Below, piece by piece: positions 1 to 12,700 of a stretch of 64,000 bases of DNA. Position 1 is the stretch's first letter. Each line of letters begins with the position of its first letter. The stretch is from JAVJSD01 sp040219575 (GTDB lineage Bacteria; Planctomycetota; Planctomycetia; Pirellulales; Pirellulaceae). Both the position numbers and the translations under genes were made by a program. A model generated the notes under the pieces. The model had not been told where the DNA came from. It saw nothing but the letters and a program-made list of their open reading frames with translations, and did not search any database. The stretch is from the NCBI GenBank assembly GCA_040219575.1, contig JAVJSD010000058.1, positions 1 to 64,000 of the forward strand. The letters are read 5' to 3'.

Positions 1-162
1 TGGAAAGCGCTTCATCGCCTCGTCGATGGAACCGTCGTCCGAGGCGTCGTCCGCCACGACGATTTCGTAATCCAGTTTGCCGATCGACTCCTCGACGGCG
101 CGAACCGTCTTCCACAGCGCCGCCCCTTCGTTATGTGCCGCGATCACAATGCTCGTGCGCAT
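1..162 (-). CDS. Family 2 glycosyltransferase, N-terminal part (runs off left edge)
   Basis: Only the first 54 codons lie in the window, read on the minus strand from an ATG at 162. The protein begins MRTSIVIAAHNEGAALWKTV and continues to a VVADDASDDGS stretch. The IVIAxHNEG opening and the aspartate-rich DDxSxDGS strand are the nucleotide-sugar binding start of GT-A family 2 glycosyltransferases. It is divergent from the glycan genes at 392-3338 with a 229-base gap. Acceptor and sugar cannot be told from this fragment. Confidence 0.75.
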   Translation of the reverse strand, partial: MRTSIVIAAHNEGAALWKTVRAVEESIGKLDYEIVVADDASDDGSIDEAMKRFP

Positions 163-391
163 CTTCAACCCCTCTTCGTCGTATTGGAAACCCCAAACCG
201 AGAAACCGCCCGTTCGATGCGTGGAAGTTATCGCGCAGGTGGCCACATTGCCGAACGACTTCTCTCGTCGTGGAAGAGGTGGAACGAATCGTCCGAACAA
301 CGGTGGACTTCCTCCCCAAGAGCGAAGTTGTCCACTCGCTACACTCGTCGCATCGCACTAACGAATACTCAAGCGACAAGGGGCGCCGACG

Positions 392-1339
392 ATGAGGATT
401 CTTCAACTGTGTCGACCGTGGGGCCGGGCCTGCGGCATCGCCAACTTCGCCGGCAATCTGCACGCGGCGTTCGTTGGCGCGGGCGTGGAAGTCGAAACGC
501 GGCGCGACGCGCCGGCCGATGCGAATTTCGATGTCGTTCTCATTCAACACGAGCACTGCTTCTACTCGCCGACCGAAGTGCGCGCCTTGCTCGCGGACAC
601 GGCCGGAGCGCGGCGGGTCGTGTTCGCGCATAGCCCCGGTTTGGCCGACCTCGACGGATTGGTCGAGGGCTTCGCCTGCATGAACGCCGGCATGGTCGAC
701 ACGCGCCGGCCGCTGCACATGGATCACCATCCGGCCTACACGCGGCCGCTCGACAACCGGGATCTGCTCAAGCGACGGTTAGGGCTGGAAAAGTTCGACG
801 TGGTGCTGGGCACGACCGGATTCGTCAATCCGCCGCGGCGGTTCGACCGCTTCGCGGCCCAACTCGCGCCGCTTTGCGAACAGAACAACTGGTGCCTGTA
901 TTTCGCCACCGCGCTGCACTGGCACACACCGCAGAACAGCGGATTGCGGCAGGCGAGCGAACGATTGCAGCGCGTCGCGCGGCGGCATCCACGCATGGTG
1001 CGGCTGGAACGAAACTTTCTCCACGCCTGCGAGGTGAACGAGATTCTGCAAGCCTGCGACCTCAACTGGTGCTGGACCGAAGTCCCGTCGAAACCGTACG
1101 CCAGCGGCGTGGCCAGCGACCTGTTCGGCGCCGGCACGCGTCTGCTCGTCGCCGACAAGCAGCAACACCGCGCGGTGTTCGACTTGCCCGGCGTCACGCG
1201 CGGGCCGCAAGACTTCGACGACTTTCTGGATCGCCTCTCACAACTTGCCTGCGACGGCGACTTCAGCCGCCATCACGGGGCGGCGTTGTCGTGGGACGTG
1301 TGGGCGGCTCGTTTCCTGTCTTTCCTGAGGAGTCTCTAA
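392..1339 (+). CDS. Glycosyltransferase-like protein (GT-B type, probable)
   Basis: This 315-residue protein opens with MRILQLCRPWGRACGIANFA, the N-terminal Rossmann strand plus glycine-containing loop seen in GT-B glycosyltransferases. A late segment (about residues 235-275) reads as a donor-side region followed by a 'PSKPYASGVASDLFGAGT' pattern. There is no signal peptide or membrane segment, so it is probably cytoplasmic. Its stop is followed immediately by the ATG of the sulfotransferase-like gene, which implies one operon. The specific sugar is unknown. The family is less conserved than typical GT4, so the call rests on fold-like features and context. Confidence 0.55.
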   Translation: MRILQLCRPWGRACGIANFAGNLHAAFVGAGVEVETRRDAPADANFDVVLIQHEHCFYSPTEVRALLADTAGARRVVFAHSPGLADLDGLVEGFACMNAGMVDTRRPLHMDHHPAYTRPLDNRDLLKRRLGLEKFDVVLGTTGFVNPPRRFDRFAAQLAPLCEQNNWCLYFATALHWHTPQNSGLRQASERLQRVARRHPRMVRLERNFLHACEVNEILQACDLNWCWTEVPSKPYASGVASDLFGAGTRLLVADKQQHRAVFDLPGVTRGPQDFDDFLDRLSQLACDGDFSRHHGAALSWDVWAARFLSFLRSL

Positions 1340-2266
1340 ATGCGACCGATCTTTCTCTACACCGGCGTCCGCACTGGCACCATGTTCATTCGCCGCTTGC
1401 TGGAGACGCACAGCGCCGTCGACTTCTGCGTGCTGGAGGATCTGCGGGTCGACCGAGGGCGGAAACGCGGCTATCAACTGACTCCGCCCATCGGCAGCGC
1501 CGGCGTGATCGCGCCCGGCGAGGCGCCGTTCTCGGCGCTCAACACCGAGTGGCTGTGCGGCCGGCGCAATACGGACGACCTGCTGGCGTACTACCGGCAC
1601 TGGAAGCACCACCTGCGCACGGCCGGCGGAAAGGCGACGCCGTATGAGGCGCTGCGTCAGGACGGCGTCCGCGCGATTCGCGACTTGTTCGGACTGGAGG
1701 CGGAGGAGAAATCGTCGCCGCGGTTGTTCTTCCACGATCATCTGCGAGCGGTGCACGCCAAGAGCGACTACCGCTGCCTGCAATCGATGGATGTCGTGAC
1801 GACGATTCGCCATCCGCTGCTGACGGCGATCTCGATCCGGCTGCTGACGGGTGAGGATCGCGCGCTGTGGGAATTCTGGGATGCGCTGGAGCGCTACTTC
1901 GAGACGCCAGGCGTCATCTTCGCGCCGGTCGATCGGGGCGTCGACCATCACCACCTGCTGGAGCGACTCGGGCTGCCGCCGGAAAAGAACTTCTCTTTAG
2001 CGGTAAAGGCCGATCCCGCGATCAACGCCTTGACCGAGCGACCGATGCGGCACCAGATGCACGAGCGCCATCCCGATCCGGAGTTGAAGCATGCGCGGCG
2101 GCTGTTGGTGGAAGAGAACCGCCTGCATCCACGGCTGAGGCCGTACTGGGACGCCTTGCGCCAGTATCGTTTTCTGAGTCTGTACGAATCGTTTGCGTAC
2201 GACTTCCACTGGCGCGGAGAGAAGGTCTCCGCGGCGCCGGCGGCCGCTCCCACACAGAGAAGTTGA
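1340..2266 (+). CDS. Sulfotransferase-like protein
   Basis: The 308-residue protein starts directly after the preceding stop codon (TAA then ATG). Residues about 5-17 (FLYTGVRTGTMFI) resemble the 5'-phosphosulfate P-loop of PAPS-dependent sulfotransferases. A later DVVTTIRHPLLTAIS segment, near residues 150-164, matches the 3'-phosphate binding 'RxP' strand of that family. It would transfer sulfate from PAPS to a carbohydrate or similar acceptor. Placement between two glycosyltransferase-like genes fits modification of a surface glycan. The C-terminal tail is Ala/Pro rich and probably disordered. The assignment is from motifs only. Confidence 0.55.
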   Translation: MRPIFLYTGVRTGTMFIRRLLETHSAVDFCVLEDLRVDRGRKRGYQLTPPIGSAGVIAPGEAPFSALNTEWLCGRRNTDDLLAYYRHWKHHLRTAGGKATPYEALRQDGVRAIRDLFGLEAEEKSSPRLFFHDHLRAVHAKSDYRCLQSMDVVTTIRHPLLTAISIRLLTGEDRALWEFWDALERYFETPGVIFAPVDRGVDHHHLLERLGLPPEKNFSLAVKADPAINALTERPMRHQMHERHPDPELKHARRLLVEENRLHPRLRPYWDALRQYRFLSLYESFAYDFHWRGEKVSAAPAAAPTQRS

Positions 2267-2354
2267 ACAGGAGCGCGCCGAGAGCCCGAAGGATGCGACG
2301 CGTAGTCGCACGCGGCGGGGAACATGTCACCACTCGAGGTGAAGAGAGAATCGT

Positions 2355-3338
2355 ATGAACCGAGCGGGGGATTCTCCCGATTCGTCGAAAGCGCCGGCGC
2401 CCCGCGCCGCGCCGCTGATCGGCGACGCCGACTTGCGGGAGACGCAGGACATTTCGGCGCGGTTGCGGCTATCGCGCGCCGGCTGGATTGTGGGACAGGG
2501 CCATCATCGCAGCGGTTGGCCGTACGCCATCCGCTGCCTTGCGCCGCTGTTGGCCGATGACGGCGTGCTGTTCGACGACTTCGTGGAGCGCAGCTTCTGT
2601 TACTCGCCGATGCGGCGGCCTTACGATCAGCCGTGGATCGGAATTTTTCATCATCCCCCGAGGATGCCCGGCGGCGGATACGCGCGACTACGGCCGCAGG
2701 CGATTTTCAATACCGACTTATGTCGGGCGAGTCGGCCGCATCTAAAGCTTGCGATCTCATTGTCGCACTACCTGGCGGAGTTCTTGCGCGCGGAACTCGG
2801 CGTGCCGACGGCGGTGGTGACGCATCCGATGGAGACGCCGGAATTGTGCTTCGGCGAAGGGAGGTATCGAGCGAACGCCGACAAACGGGTGGTCCAGGTT
2901 GGTTCGTTCCTGCGCAATCCGCGGGCGATCGACGCGTTGCGGTCGCCGAGCGGATTCTCAAAAGCCGTGCTCGGAGGGCAGGGGAGTCACGGCGTCGAGC
3001 GGATCGCCCGGCTGAACGACAAGCAGTACGACCGACTGCTGGCGGAGAATGTCGTGTTTCTGCAGCTGCTGGACGCGTCGGCCAGCAACACGGTCATCGA
3101 GTGCGTGGTCCGCAACACGCCGCTGGTGGTGAATCGCCACCCGGCGGTGGAGGAATACGTGGGCGCCGACTACCCGCTGTTTTACGACGACCTCGAACAG
3201 GCGGGCGAGTTGCTCACCGTCGAGCGGATCCTGGCCGGGCATCGGCATCTGGCGTCGCTCGACAAACGCCGCTACGCCGGCGAGCACTTCTGTCGTTCGA
3301 TCGCCGGCGCCGTGCGCTCGGCGATCGGACATCGTTGA
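2355..3338 (+). CDS. Glycosyltransferase-like protein, third gene of glycan cluster
   Basis: The 327-residue protein begins 88 bases after the sulfotransferase-like gene, with a GA-rich ribosome binding region before the ATG. Features include an early VGQGHHRSGWPYAIR segment, a central HHPPRMPGG loop, a SLSHYLAEFLRAELGVP helix, and a late VRNTPLVVNRHPAVEEYVG segment. The last resembles the E-containing donor site of GT-B glycosyltransferases, where NTP-sugar is held. No signal peptide is visible. It is the last gene before the rRNA terminator, and the two transcripts converge. I cannot name the substrate, and the family is not one I recognise exactly. Confidence 0.45.
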   Translation: MNRAGDSPDSSKAPAPRAAPLIGDADLRETQDISARLRLSRAGWIVGQGHHRSGWPYAIRCLAPLLADDGVLFDDFVERSFCYSPMRRPYDQPWIGIFHHPPRMPGGGYARLRPQAIFNTDLCRASRPHLKLAISLSHYLAEFLRAELGVPTAVVTHPMETPELCFGEGRYRANADKRVVQVGSFLRNPRAIDALRSPSGFSKAVLGGQGSHGVERIARLNDKQYDRLLAENVVFLQLLDASASNTVIECVVRNTPLVVNRHPAVEEYVGADYPLFYDDLEQAGELLTVERILAGHRHLASLDKRRYAGEHFCRSIAGAVRSAIGHR

Positions 3339-3354
3339 TGCCGGCACGGGCGCA

Positions 3355-3394
3355 TAAAAAAATCCTCCCGGCCCGAGATCGGGCAGGGAGGATT
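3355..3394 (-). terminator. Rho-independent terminator of the 23S-5S operon
   Basis: On the minus strand, 5S is followed by a perfect stem (AATCCTCCC pairing with GGGAGGATT, 3361-3394) and then a run of T, seen as A at 3355-3362 on the plus strand. The inner part (ggcccgagatcgggc) extends the stem. It lies 9 bases after the 5S 3' end and also separates the convergent glycan cluster. Confidence 0.9.
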
Positions 3395-3402
3395 GAAATA
3401 AA

Positions 3403-3507
3403 CCGGCGATACCTACTTTCGCACTTTTGGCACTATCATCGGCTCTTAGCGCTTAACTTCTGTGTTCGGTATGGGAACAGGTGTATCCACTAAGATATGG
3501 TCGCCGG
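3403..3507 (-). rRNA. rrf: 5S ribosomal RNA
   Basis: The reverse complement starts CCGGCGACCATATC and ends ATCGCCGG, so the two termini pair as helix I. The interior holds the conserved ACACCTGTTCCCATACCGAA block of bacterial 5S. Length is about 105-107 bases, slightly short of the E. coli molecule. It is transcribed after 23S on the minus strand. Confidence 0.93.
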
Positions 3508-3510
3508 AAG

Positions 3511-3542
3511 AAGCCCGACGGGCGGTAAAACCCGCCGGGCTT
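3511..3542 (-). other. 23S-5S spacer hairpin
   Basis: An inverted repeat (AAGCCCG..CGGGCTT) lies immediately before the 5S 5' end in the 23S-5S spacer. It could be an RNase III-type processing stem. There is no T run, so it is not read as a terminator. The rest of the spacer (3543-3638) shows no gene, and in particular no tRNA. Confidence 0.5.
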
Positions 3543-3638
3543 GATCGGTAGTGGTGTATTGATGGCATGGGGGGGGCGTCGGAGAGGGTGACGCCGCACC
3601 CCAAATTCTCTCGGACTCTTCTGTGAGCGGTTGAGAGC

Positions 3639-6573
<2,935 letters not shown>

Positions 6574-6837
6574 CTCGTGCACAAAAGGGAACTCTGCAGA
6601 TCCCTTCCTCACGAAAGCATCAATGCATGTGAGCTACCACGATTTAACGATTTAGCTCTACCAGCAACCACACGCCTCCGCTCCGGTGGATTGCTCCACC
6701 AAATCGAACTTGCATGGCCGCCAGACGCTCACCTAAGAGTCGCTCGAGAATCGTCATGACCATCTTCGCCGAAGCCCGAAGGCCCGACTCAATCGCCACG
6801 ACGGCTCTCTAAAGATGCCATCAATACCACAACCGAA

Positions 6838-6850
6838 TTGTCAAAGAACT
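6838..6850 (-). promoter_or_regulatory. boxA-like antitermination site in rRNA leader
   Basis: On the minus strand the sequence reads AGTTCTTTGACAA, close to the bacterial rrn boxA consensus (TGCTCTTTAACA) bound by NusB/S10. It sits about 140 bases after the predicted transcription start and 265 bases before 23S, where rrn antitermination signals are expected. No boxC or boxB was identified. Confidence 0.6.
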
Positions 6851-6995
6851 TCGAGAACAAAGGCGACCCCAAAAGAGCCGCCTCAGGTCTCGCTATCCCG
6901 ATGGACAGGAAGCGAATTCGTGAGGTTCGCGAGTCGCAAACACAGGAATTCAGTTCCGGGCCATCGGCCTCTTTTTCCCTCAAGGGGAAACCACG

Positions 6996-7024
6996 AATTT
7001 AGGCTTTCAAGCGAAGGGTGTCAA
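6996..7024 (-). promoter_or_regulatory. Consensus sigma-70 promoter for the 23S-5S operon
   Basis: Reading the minus strand, TTGACA (7024-7019) is followed after exactly 17 bases by TAAATT (7001-6996). This is a perfect -35 box, optimal spacing and a 5/6 -10 box in an otherwise GC-rich region. The start point should be near 6989. It is the only near-consensus promoter I found in the leader and shows that the unit is transcribed independently of any 16S gene. Confidence 0.75.
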
Positions 7025-7136
7025 CCGGTGCCGCGGGGAATTTTTCGCTCGTGCTGAACAACTTGCAGGCGGCCTTGCGGGCGGCCTGCCGCGACCGCCG
7101 ATGGTGCATGGTTTGGCGCCTGTCGCAGCAGTCGAT

Positions 7137-7174
7137 TGCCGGAGTCGCTTGCCGCTGCCGGAGTCGCTTGCCGC
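7137..7174. repeat. 19-base direct tandem duplication
   Basis: Two perfect adjacent copies of tgccggagtcgcttgccgc lie upstream of the rRNA promoter. The sequence that follows (cgcccaagcggcaggc) can fold back on it. No function is evident. Confidence 0.7.
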
Positions 7175-7319
7175 CCAAGCGGCAGGCATACTTCGGCGCG
7201 GCTCGGAATTCTATCGGTCGACCGACGGTTTGTTCAACCGGGGCGCGAAAGATTTTTCCGCGGCCGCATGCCGACGCCGGTGATCTGGCGAAAACACCTT
7301 GAAAACAGGGCCGAAACCG

Positions 7320-8390
7320 CTAGAGCGCGTCGACCACCAGGTCGCCGATTTCGCGGGTGCCGTGTCCCATCTTGCCGGCGGCCTGGCTGGTCATTTTCGT
7401 GCCGGTGATCACCTGGATCGCCTTTAGCACGCGCTGTCCGGCCGGCTCGAATCCGCTCTGCTCCAACAGCATCGACATGGCGCCGATCGCGGCGATGGGG
7501 TTGATCACGTTCTTGCCGGTGTACTTCGGCGCGCTGCCCCCCATCGGCTCGTACATGCTCGTGCCGCCGGCGTCGGGATTGATGTTGCCGCCGGCCGCCA
7601 CGCCCATCCCACCCTGGAGCATCGCCCCCAGGTCGGTGATGATGTCGCCGAACATGTTCGTGGTCACGATCACGTCGTAGTATTCGGGGTTCTTGACCAT
7701 CCACATACAACAGGCGTCGACGTGGTTGTAGTCCGCCTCCACGTCGCTGTACTCCCGGGCCACGTCCTGGAAGGTCCGCCACCACAGATCGTGCCCGTAG
7801 GTGAGCACGTTGGTCTTGGCCACCAGCGTGAGCCGCTTCCCCTTGGGGTTGTTGCGCCGGCGCGTGTATTCGAAGGCCCAGCGGATGCACCGCTCGCAGC
7901 CTTTTCGCGTGTAGACCGCCGATTGCGTGGCCACCTCGTCGGCCGTGTGCTTCTTCAGGAAGCCGCCGATGCCGCAGTACATGTCCTCGGTGTTTTCGCG
8001 GACCACCACGAAATCGATGTCGTCGGGCCCCTTGCCGGCCAGCGGCGTCTCGACGCCTGGGTAGAGCTTCACAGGCCGCAGGTTGATGTATTGATCGAGC
8101 TGAAACCGCAACTCCAACAGCAGTCCCTTCTCCAGGATGCCGGGCGCCACGTCGGGGTGGCCCACCGCGCCGAGAAAGATGGCGTCGAAGCCGCGGAGTT
8201 GCTCGACGGCGCCATCCGGCAGGATTTCGCCCGTCTTGAGGTAACGCTCGCCGCCGAAATCGAAGTGCGTCAGGTCGTACTGAATGCCTTCGAGTCGGGC
8301 GACCGCCTCGAGCACTTTCAGGGCCTCGGCGGTCACTTCCGGGCCGGTGCCGTCTCCGCCGATGACGGCGATTTTGGTCGTTTCGCTCAC
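7320..8390 (-). CDS. leuB: 3-isopropylmalate dehydrogenase-type beta-decarboxylating dehydrogenase
   Basis: This 356-residue enzyme would oxidise and decarboxylate a (2R,3S)-3-alkylmalate with NAD+; in leucine synthesis this is 3-isopropylmalate. The N-terminus IAVIGGDGTGPEV, the central VVVRENTEDMYCG loop, the DVIVTTNMFGDIITDL metal-binding segment and the late 'EPMGGSAP' block are family hallmarks. I chose the GTG at 8390 (SETTKIAVIGGDG) because an AGAGAA ribosome site precedes it; an ATG 14 codons upstream only adds an unrelated leader. It follows the PfkB-family gene on the same strand after 165 bases. Tartrate or isocitrate specificity cannot be fully excluded, so the symbol is tentative. 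Confidence 0.8.
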   Translation of the reverse strand: MSETTKIAVIGGDGTGPEVTAEALKVLEAVARLEGIQYDLTHFDFGGERYLKTGEILPDGAVEQLRGFDAIFLGAVGHPDVAPGILEKGLLLELRFQLDQYINLRPVKLYPGVETPLAGKGPDDIDFVVVRENTEDMYCGIGGFLKKHTADEVATQSAVYTRKGCERCIRWAFEYTRRRNNPKGKRLTLVAKTNVLTYGHDLWWRTFQDVAREYSDVEADYNHVDACCMWMVKNPEYYDVIVTTNMFGDIITDLGAMLQGGMGVAAGGNINPDAGGTSMYEPMGGSAPKYTGKNVINPIAAIGAMSMLLEQSGFEPAGQRVLKAIQVITGTKMTSQAAGKMGHGTREIGDLVVDAL

Positions 8391-8555
8391 GTGTTGTTCT
8401 CTGTCAATTTGGTTGGCTGAAGGCCGGAACAACCGCAGGGCGGTTGCGGCGACCTCGGGATCAATCGCTGCCCACGTCTCACTACGGCGCCGGAACAGCG
8501 CTCCGCTGATTCCGGCCTACGGTCCCGCAGGCAGGCAGGATGCCTGCCCTACGGG

Positions 8556-9458
8556 CTAGAAGCTGAGCATGCGGCGGTAGTCTTGCATCCGCAGTTCGAG
8601 CTCCTGACGCTCGATGGTTTTCATGCGTTCCAGGCTGAAATCCTCGACGTTGAAGCTGGCCACGAGGATGCCGTAGGCCATTGCTTCTTTCAAGGTGGCG
8701 GGTTCGAAATCGCCCTTCAGCGCCAGGTAGCCCATCATGCCGCCGGCGAAGCTGTCGCCGGCGCCGGTGGGGTCGATCACTTTTTCGGTGGGGTAGGCGG
8801 GCAACACATAGGTCTCGTGCTCCGAGAAGAACATGGCGCCGTGTTCGCCCTTTTTGATGACCACGAATTTGGGGCCCATTTCGCGGACTTTGTGGCCGGC
8901 TTCGACGAGGTTTTCCGTGCCGGTCAGCAGTTTGGCCTCGCTGTCGTTGAGCACCAGGCCGTCGATCCGCTGGAGCAACTGCATCAGTTCATCGTGCTGT
9001 TCCTTGATCCAGAGGTCCATCGTGTCGGCCACCGCCAGGCGCACGCCAGGAACCTGATCGAGCACCTTCATCTGCACCACCGGCGAGCCGTTGGCGAGGA
9101 ACAGGAACTGGCACTCTTTGTACGCCTCGGGCAAGACGGGGTCGAACTCGCCGAAGACGTTGAGGTGCACCTCCAGCGTCTCGCGATCGTTCATATTCGG
9201 CAGGTATTTTCCCCGCCAGCGGAAGGTTTTCTTGCCGGCGACGACATTCAACCCGGAGGTGTCCACGCCGCGGTCGTCGAGCAGTTTGGTGTGCTCGCCG
9301 GGCCAGTCCTCGCCGACGACGCCCACCAGGCGGACCGAGGTGAAGTAGCTGGCGGCGTACGAGAAGTAGACGGCCGAACCGCCCAGCACGTCGTCGCGCG
9401 TCTCCTTGGGCGTCTGGACACTATCGAGGGCGACGGATCCAACAACGAGCAAAGGCAT
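8556..9458 (-). CDS. PfkB-family carbohydrate/nucleoside kinase
   Basis: This 300-residue ATP-dependent kinase of the ribokinase (PfkB) superfamily carries the N-terminal signature LVVGSVALDS and GGSAVYFSYAAS. The C-terminal catalytic DPTGAGDSFAGG box (about residues 237-248) supplies the general-base Asp and the anion hole. Length is typical of the family. The 'GGSAVYFSY' variant, in place of GGKGANQA, separates it from the ribokinase at 15078. The acceptor may be a sugar or adenosine-like nucleoside; I cannot decide. It is transcribed towards the leuB-like gene and divergently from the protein at 9741. Confidence 0.85.
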   Translation of the reverse strand: MPLLVVGSVALDSVQTPKETRDDVLGGSAVYFSYAASYFTSVRLVGVVGEDWPGEHTKLLDDRGVDTSGLNVVAGKKTFRWRGKYLPNMNDRETLEVHLNVFGEFDPVLPEAYKECQFLFLANGSPVVQMKVLDQVPGVRLAVADTMDLWIKEQHDELMQLLQRIDGLVLNDSEAKLLTGTENLVEAGHKVREMGPKFVVIKKGEHGAMFFSEHETYVLPAYPTEKVIDPTGAGDSFAGGMMGYLALKGDFEPATLKEAMAYGILVASFNVEDFSLERMKTIERQELELRMQDYRRMLSF

Positions 9459-9740
9459 GGCAAATTACACCGGTTACGAGGGTTCGTGCGTCCGTTCAAA
9501 ACGCGGCATTATGGGGCATCTTTTGATCGCTGGAAAGGTGACCGCGGGGCGTTCGGGCGACGTTCGAGTTCGGTCGCCTGACCCCGTCGCATGACCCCGT
9601 CGCCTGGCCTCGTCGGATAGCCCTGTCGGAGCAACATTCGCCGGCAGATACCCTAGCAGCTACGCCGGGTAGTCTATAATCGAAGCCGAGTCCACCTCTC
9701 CCTGTCATTTCCCCGTCGCCCGCCACGGGAAGCTCGCCAC

Positions 9741-12700
9741 GTGACCACACGAGTACAGTTCGCTCCTCAATTCGTTCGAAGACACGCGGCGCTGGTGTTC
9801 TCGCTGGTCTGCGTGACGTTGGCCGCCGGAATCAGTGGGGGCCCACTTCGCGGGGAAGATCGCCCGCGTTTCGAGGCTTTGCTGCAGGACGGAACCCGGC
9901 TGGAGGGGGACTCGCTGACCGGCTGGCACACGGCCCAAGGGCAGCCGCAATTAAACGGCCGGCCGCTGCTTTCCGATGGCAACCCGATGCGTTGGCTGCG
10001 CGACCGGGCCAATTCGCCCGCGCCGCCAGCCGAAGCCTTTGTGGAAACCTGGTGCGGCGACCGCCTGCCGGGCGTGGTGGTGGGCTACCAGGATGCCGGC
10101 GAGGAATCGTTCCACGCGGCGCCCGCCCATTTTCTCGTCGAGCCGGCCGAACCGTTGCGGCTTCGCGCGACGAGCGACGCCGTGTCGGTGCGGGTCGTGG
10201 CGCGGTATGTGCGTCGGATCGTGTTGGAGCGCCGCAGCGTCGAGAAATACGAACCGGGAATGGTCTTCTTTCGCGACGGCCGCTCGGCTCGTTTTCGAGC
10301 AATCCGATTCGCCGAAGCGAGCGTCAACCTGCTGCTGGAGGATGGTCCGTTGCGGGCCGCGTTCAGCGAACTCGCCGAGATCCACTTTCCGGTGACGGAC
10401 TTCTGGAACGGCTACTTCGAAGAACTGGCCGTGCTATCTCCCGACGGCCGGTCGCGGTTGCTGCAAATCGAAACCACGGCGGGGCTGTCGGTCACCGCGT
10501 CGCTGGCTCGTCTGGCGGTCGAGGTGCGGGGGAATCCGCAGGACTTCACGCGTTGGGTGCACGGCGTGCAGCCGGCATGGAGCCTCGACGTGCTGTGGAT
10601 CTACAACGGCGATATCTGGATGCGGCGGAGTTTCGCTCCTCACGAAGTGCCCCTGGCGCGGATTCTGTCCGAGCCGCCGGAGCAACGCTCGCTGCTGAGC
10701 GGCGCCGGCTTCCTGCCGCGGTTTGGACGCAATGTGGCCGGCGGGCCGCTACGGAGCGGCGGACGCGATTTTGGCGGAGGAATCGGCGTTCACGCGTCGT
10801 GCCGCCTCACCTTTCCGCTGCCAAACTGCGCCGAGACATTTCAGACGCAGGTGGGCATCGACGCGTCTTCCGGCGACGGCGGTTGCATTCGAGCGCGGGT
10901 CTTCGCGGAGGGGAAGGGGCGACCGCTGTTCGAAAGCGAATTCCTTGTCGGCAGCGAAAAGGTCGCGGACACCGGAGCTCTCGCACTGGTAACGGACGGA
11001 AAGCCCGCCAAGGCGCTGATTCTGGAGATCGATCCCGCGCATGACGGCCGCCCGCGGGGCGCCGACCCGTTTGATATTCGCGATGCCGCCGACTGGCTCG
11101 ATCCTCGGCTGATGCTGGCCAAGGACCGCGTGGCCGAAGAGATCGCGGCCCGCATCGCGATGCAAATCGAAGCCTGGCGAGGTTGGAGCGTTCGGCTTCC
11201 CGAGAACGGCGAGTTGCGGTGCCTGAGCCACTGGCACGAGTCGGCGGCGACGGACGGGGCGTTTCGAGTCGGGAGCGTGGCGTTGGAGGAGGCCTGTTCG
11301 CTGCGACGTCGGTTCAAGCTGGGGCCCGCCGACAACTGGCTGGTGTTGATGGTCAGCCGCGAGAACGGCGGCGATCCTCCGCTGCAGTTGGAGGTGCGCG
11401 TCGATGGCGCGCCGGCGGGACAGTACGACGTTCCGCTGCGGGAAGGCGGTTCGATGTCCGCCCAACCGATCGCGGTTCCACTTACGCCGTTTCATCCGGC
11501 CGACGGCGGCGAGCGCGAGGTGGAGATCGAGGTTCGGCAGTTGCCCGGCAACCCGAATACGCCCGTGTTCTGGGACGCGCTGCGCCTCACCGAGCACCTG
11601 CCGACGCTTTATCAACTGTTTGAGGATCGCGGCGAGTTCGAGTCGGTCGACGGCGGCGAGGCTCGGGTCATGCTGATCAAGGACGACGTGCACTCGGGCA
11701 AGTCTGCACTCAAGGTGACTGCGCCCGGCCGTTTTCGTCTCAAGTTTGCGGACCCCATACCAATCCGGGGTGATCCGAAATGGGGAGAATACCGCTTCCT
11801 TAGGTTTGCGTTCAAGAAGTTTGGGGAAGGGCGAATCTCGCTCGAACTGGAGCATGAGCGATCGGACGAGCGGCCCCTGCGATTCGACGCCGGATTGGGG
11901 GATCCGTGCGAGGGAGACGCGAAGCGTGTTTGGATGACACGGCTTCCCGAGGAATGGGTCGTCATCACACCGCCGGAACGCACCGATCTATTTGCTGAAT
12001 TGGGTGAAATCAACATCACGGGCTTGGTGCTGGGTGTGCCGGACGGTGAGTATGCCTTGTTCGACCATATTTATCTGGGACGCACGCCCAGTGATCTGGA
12101 CGATGTTCCCGCTTCCGTGCCGGCGGATGTCGCCAACGACCGGGCGCGGCGGGAAGCCATCCGCCCGCTGCTCGACAAGGTGGGCGAGGCCACGCTGCAG
12201 ATCGATTTCGGCGACGGACGGCGTGGCTGCGGTGTGCTTGTATCCAAAGATGGTTGGGCGCTGACCAGCGGTCATCTGGCGGTTGCCCCGGATCAAAAAG
12301 TCACCGTCCGATTGGCGGACGGCCGCGCGTTGCAAGGCGCGACGCGCGGCGTCTCGCGCGAGTTCGACCTGGCGATGATCAAGCTCGACGGCGCCGACGA
12401 TCTGCCGATGCTGCCCCTGTCGGATGCGGAAACGCTGCCGGAAAACGCGATCTACGTGGCCGGATACCATGCCGTTTCCGCGCCGGAGCAGGACGTCCAG
12501 TTGCAGATCGTGCAATTGCGCCGCGTATACCGGGGTTCGCTGTGGTGCTCGCTCGACGCGGCCGACGCCGCCACGGGGGGACCCCTGGTCGATCAGCAAG
12601 GGCGGCTGTTGGGCGTTTTCTATCATCGTGACAAGTTCGGCCGCGCCTTGTTCGCGCGAACCGAGAAAGACGACGATGTGCTGTCGCGCCTGCGCAACGG

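Larger units (their letters stand above)
6574..7319 (-). other. Leader and upstream region of the rRNA operon; no 16S and no protein gene
   Basis: This 746-base stretch precedes 23S on the minus strand. It contains the leader (about 6574-6990) with a boxA-like site, the promoter at 6996-7024 and, beyond it, a GC-rich spacer to the leuB-like stop. No 16S rRNA block, tRNA or convincing coding frame is present. A 19-base direct duplication sits at 7137-7174. Confidence 0.8.

Noticed and set aside
7320..8390. Isocitrate or tartrate dehydrogenase instead of isopropylmalate dehydrogenase
   Set aside because: The length and motif set fit IPMDH best by eye, but this was not excluded with alignment, so it is kept as an alternative only in the entry.
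8520..8555. caggcaggcaggatgcctgcc palindrome between PfkB and leuB genes
   Set aside because: It looks like a short REP-type palindrome, but I saw no second copy in the window, so it was not listed as a dispersed element.
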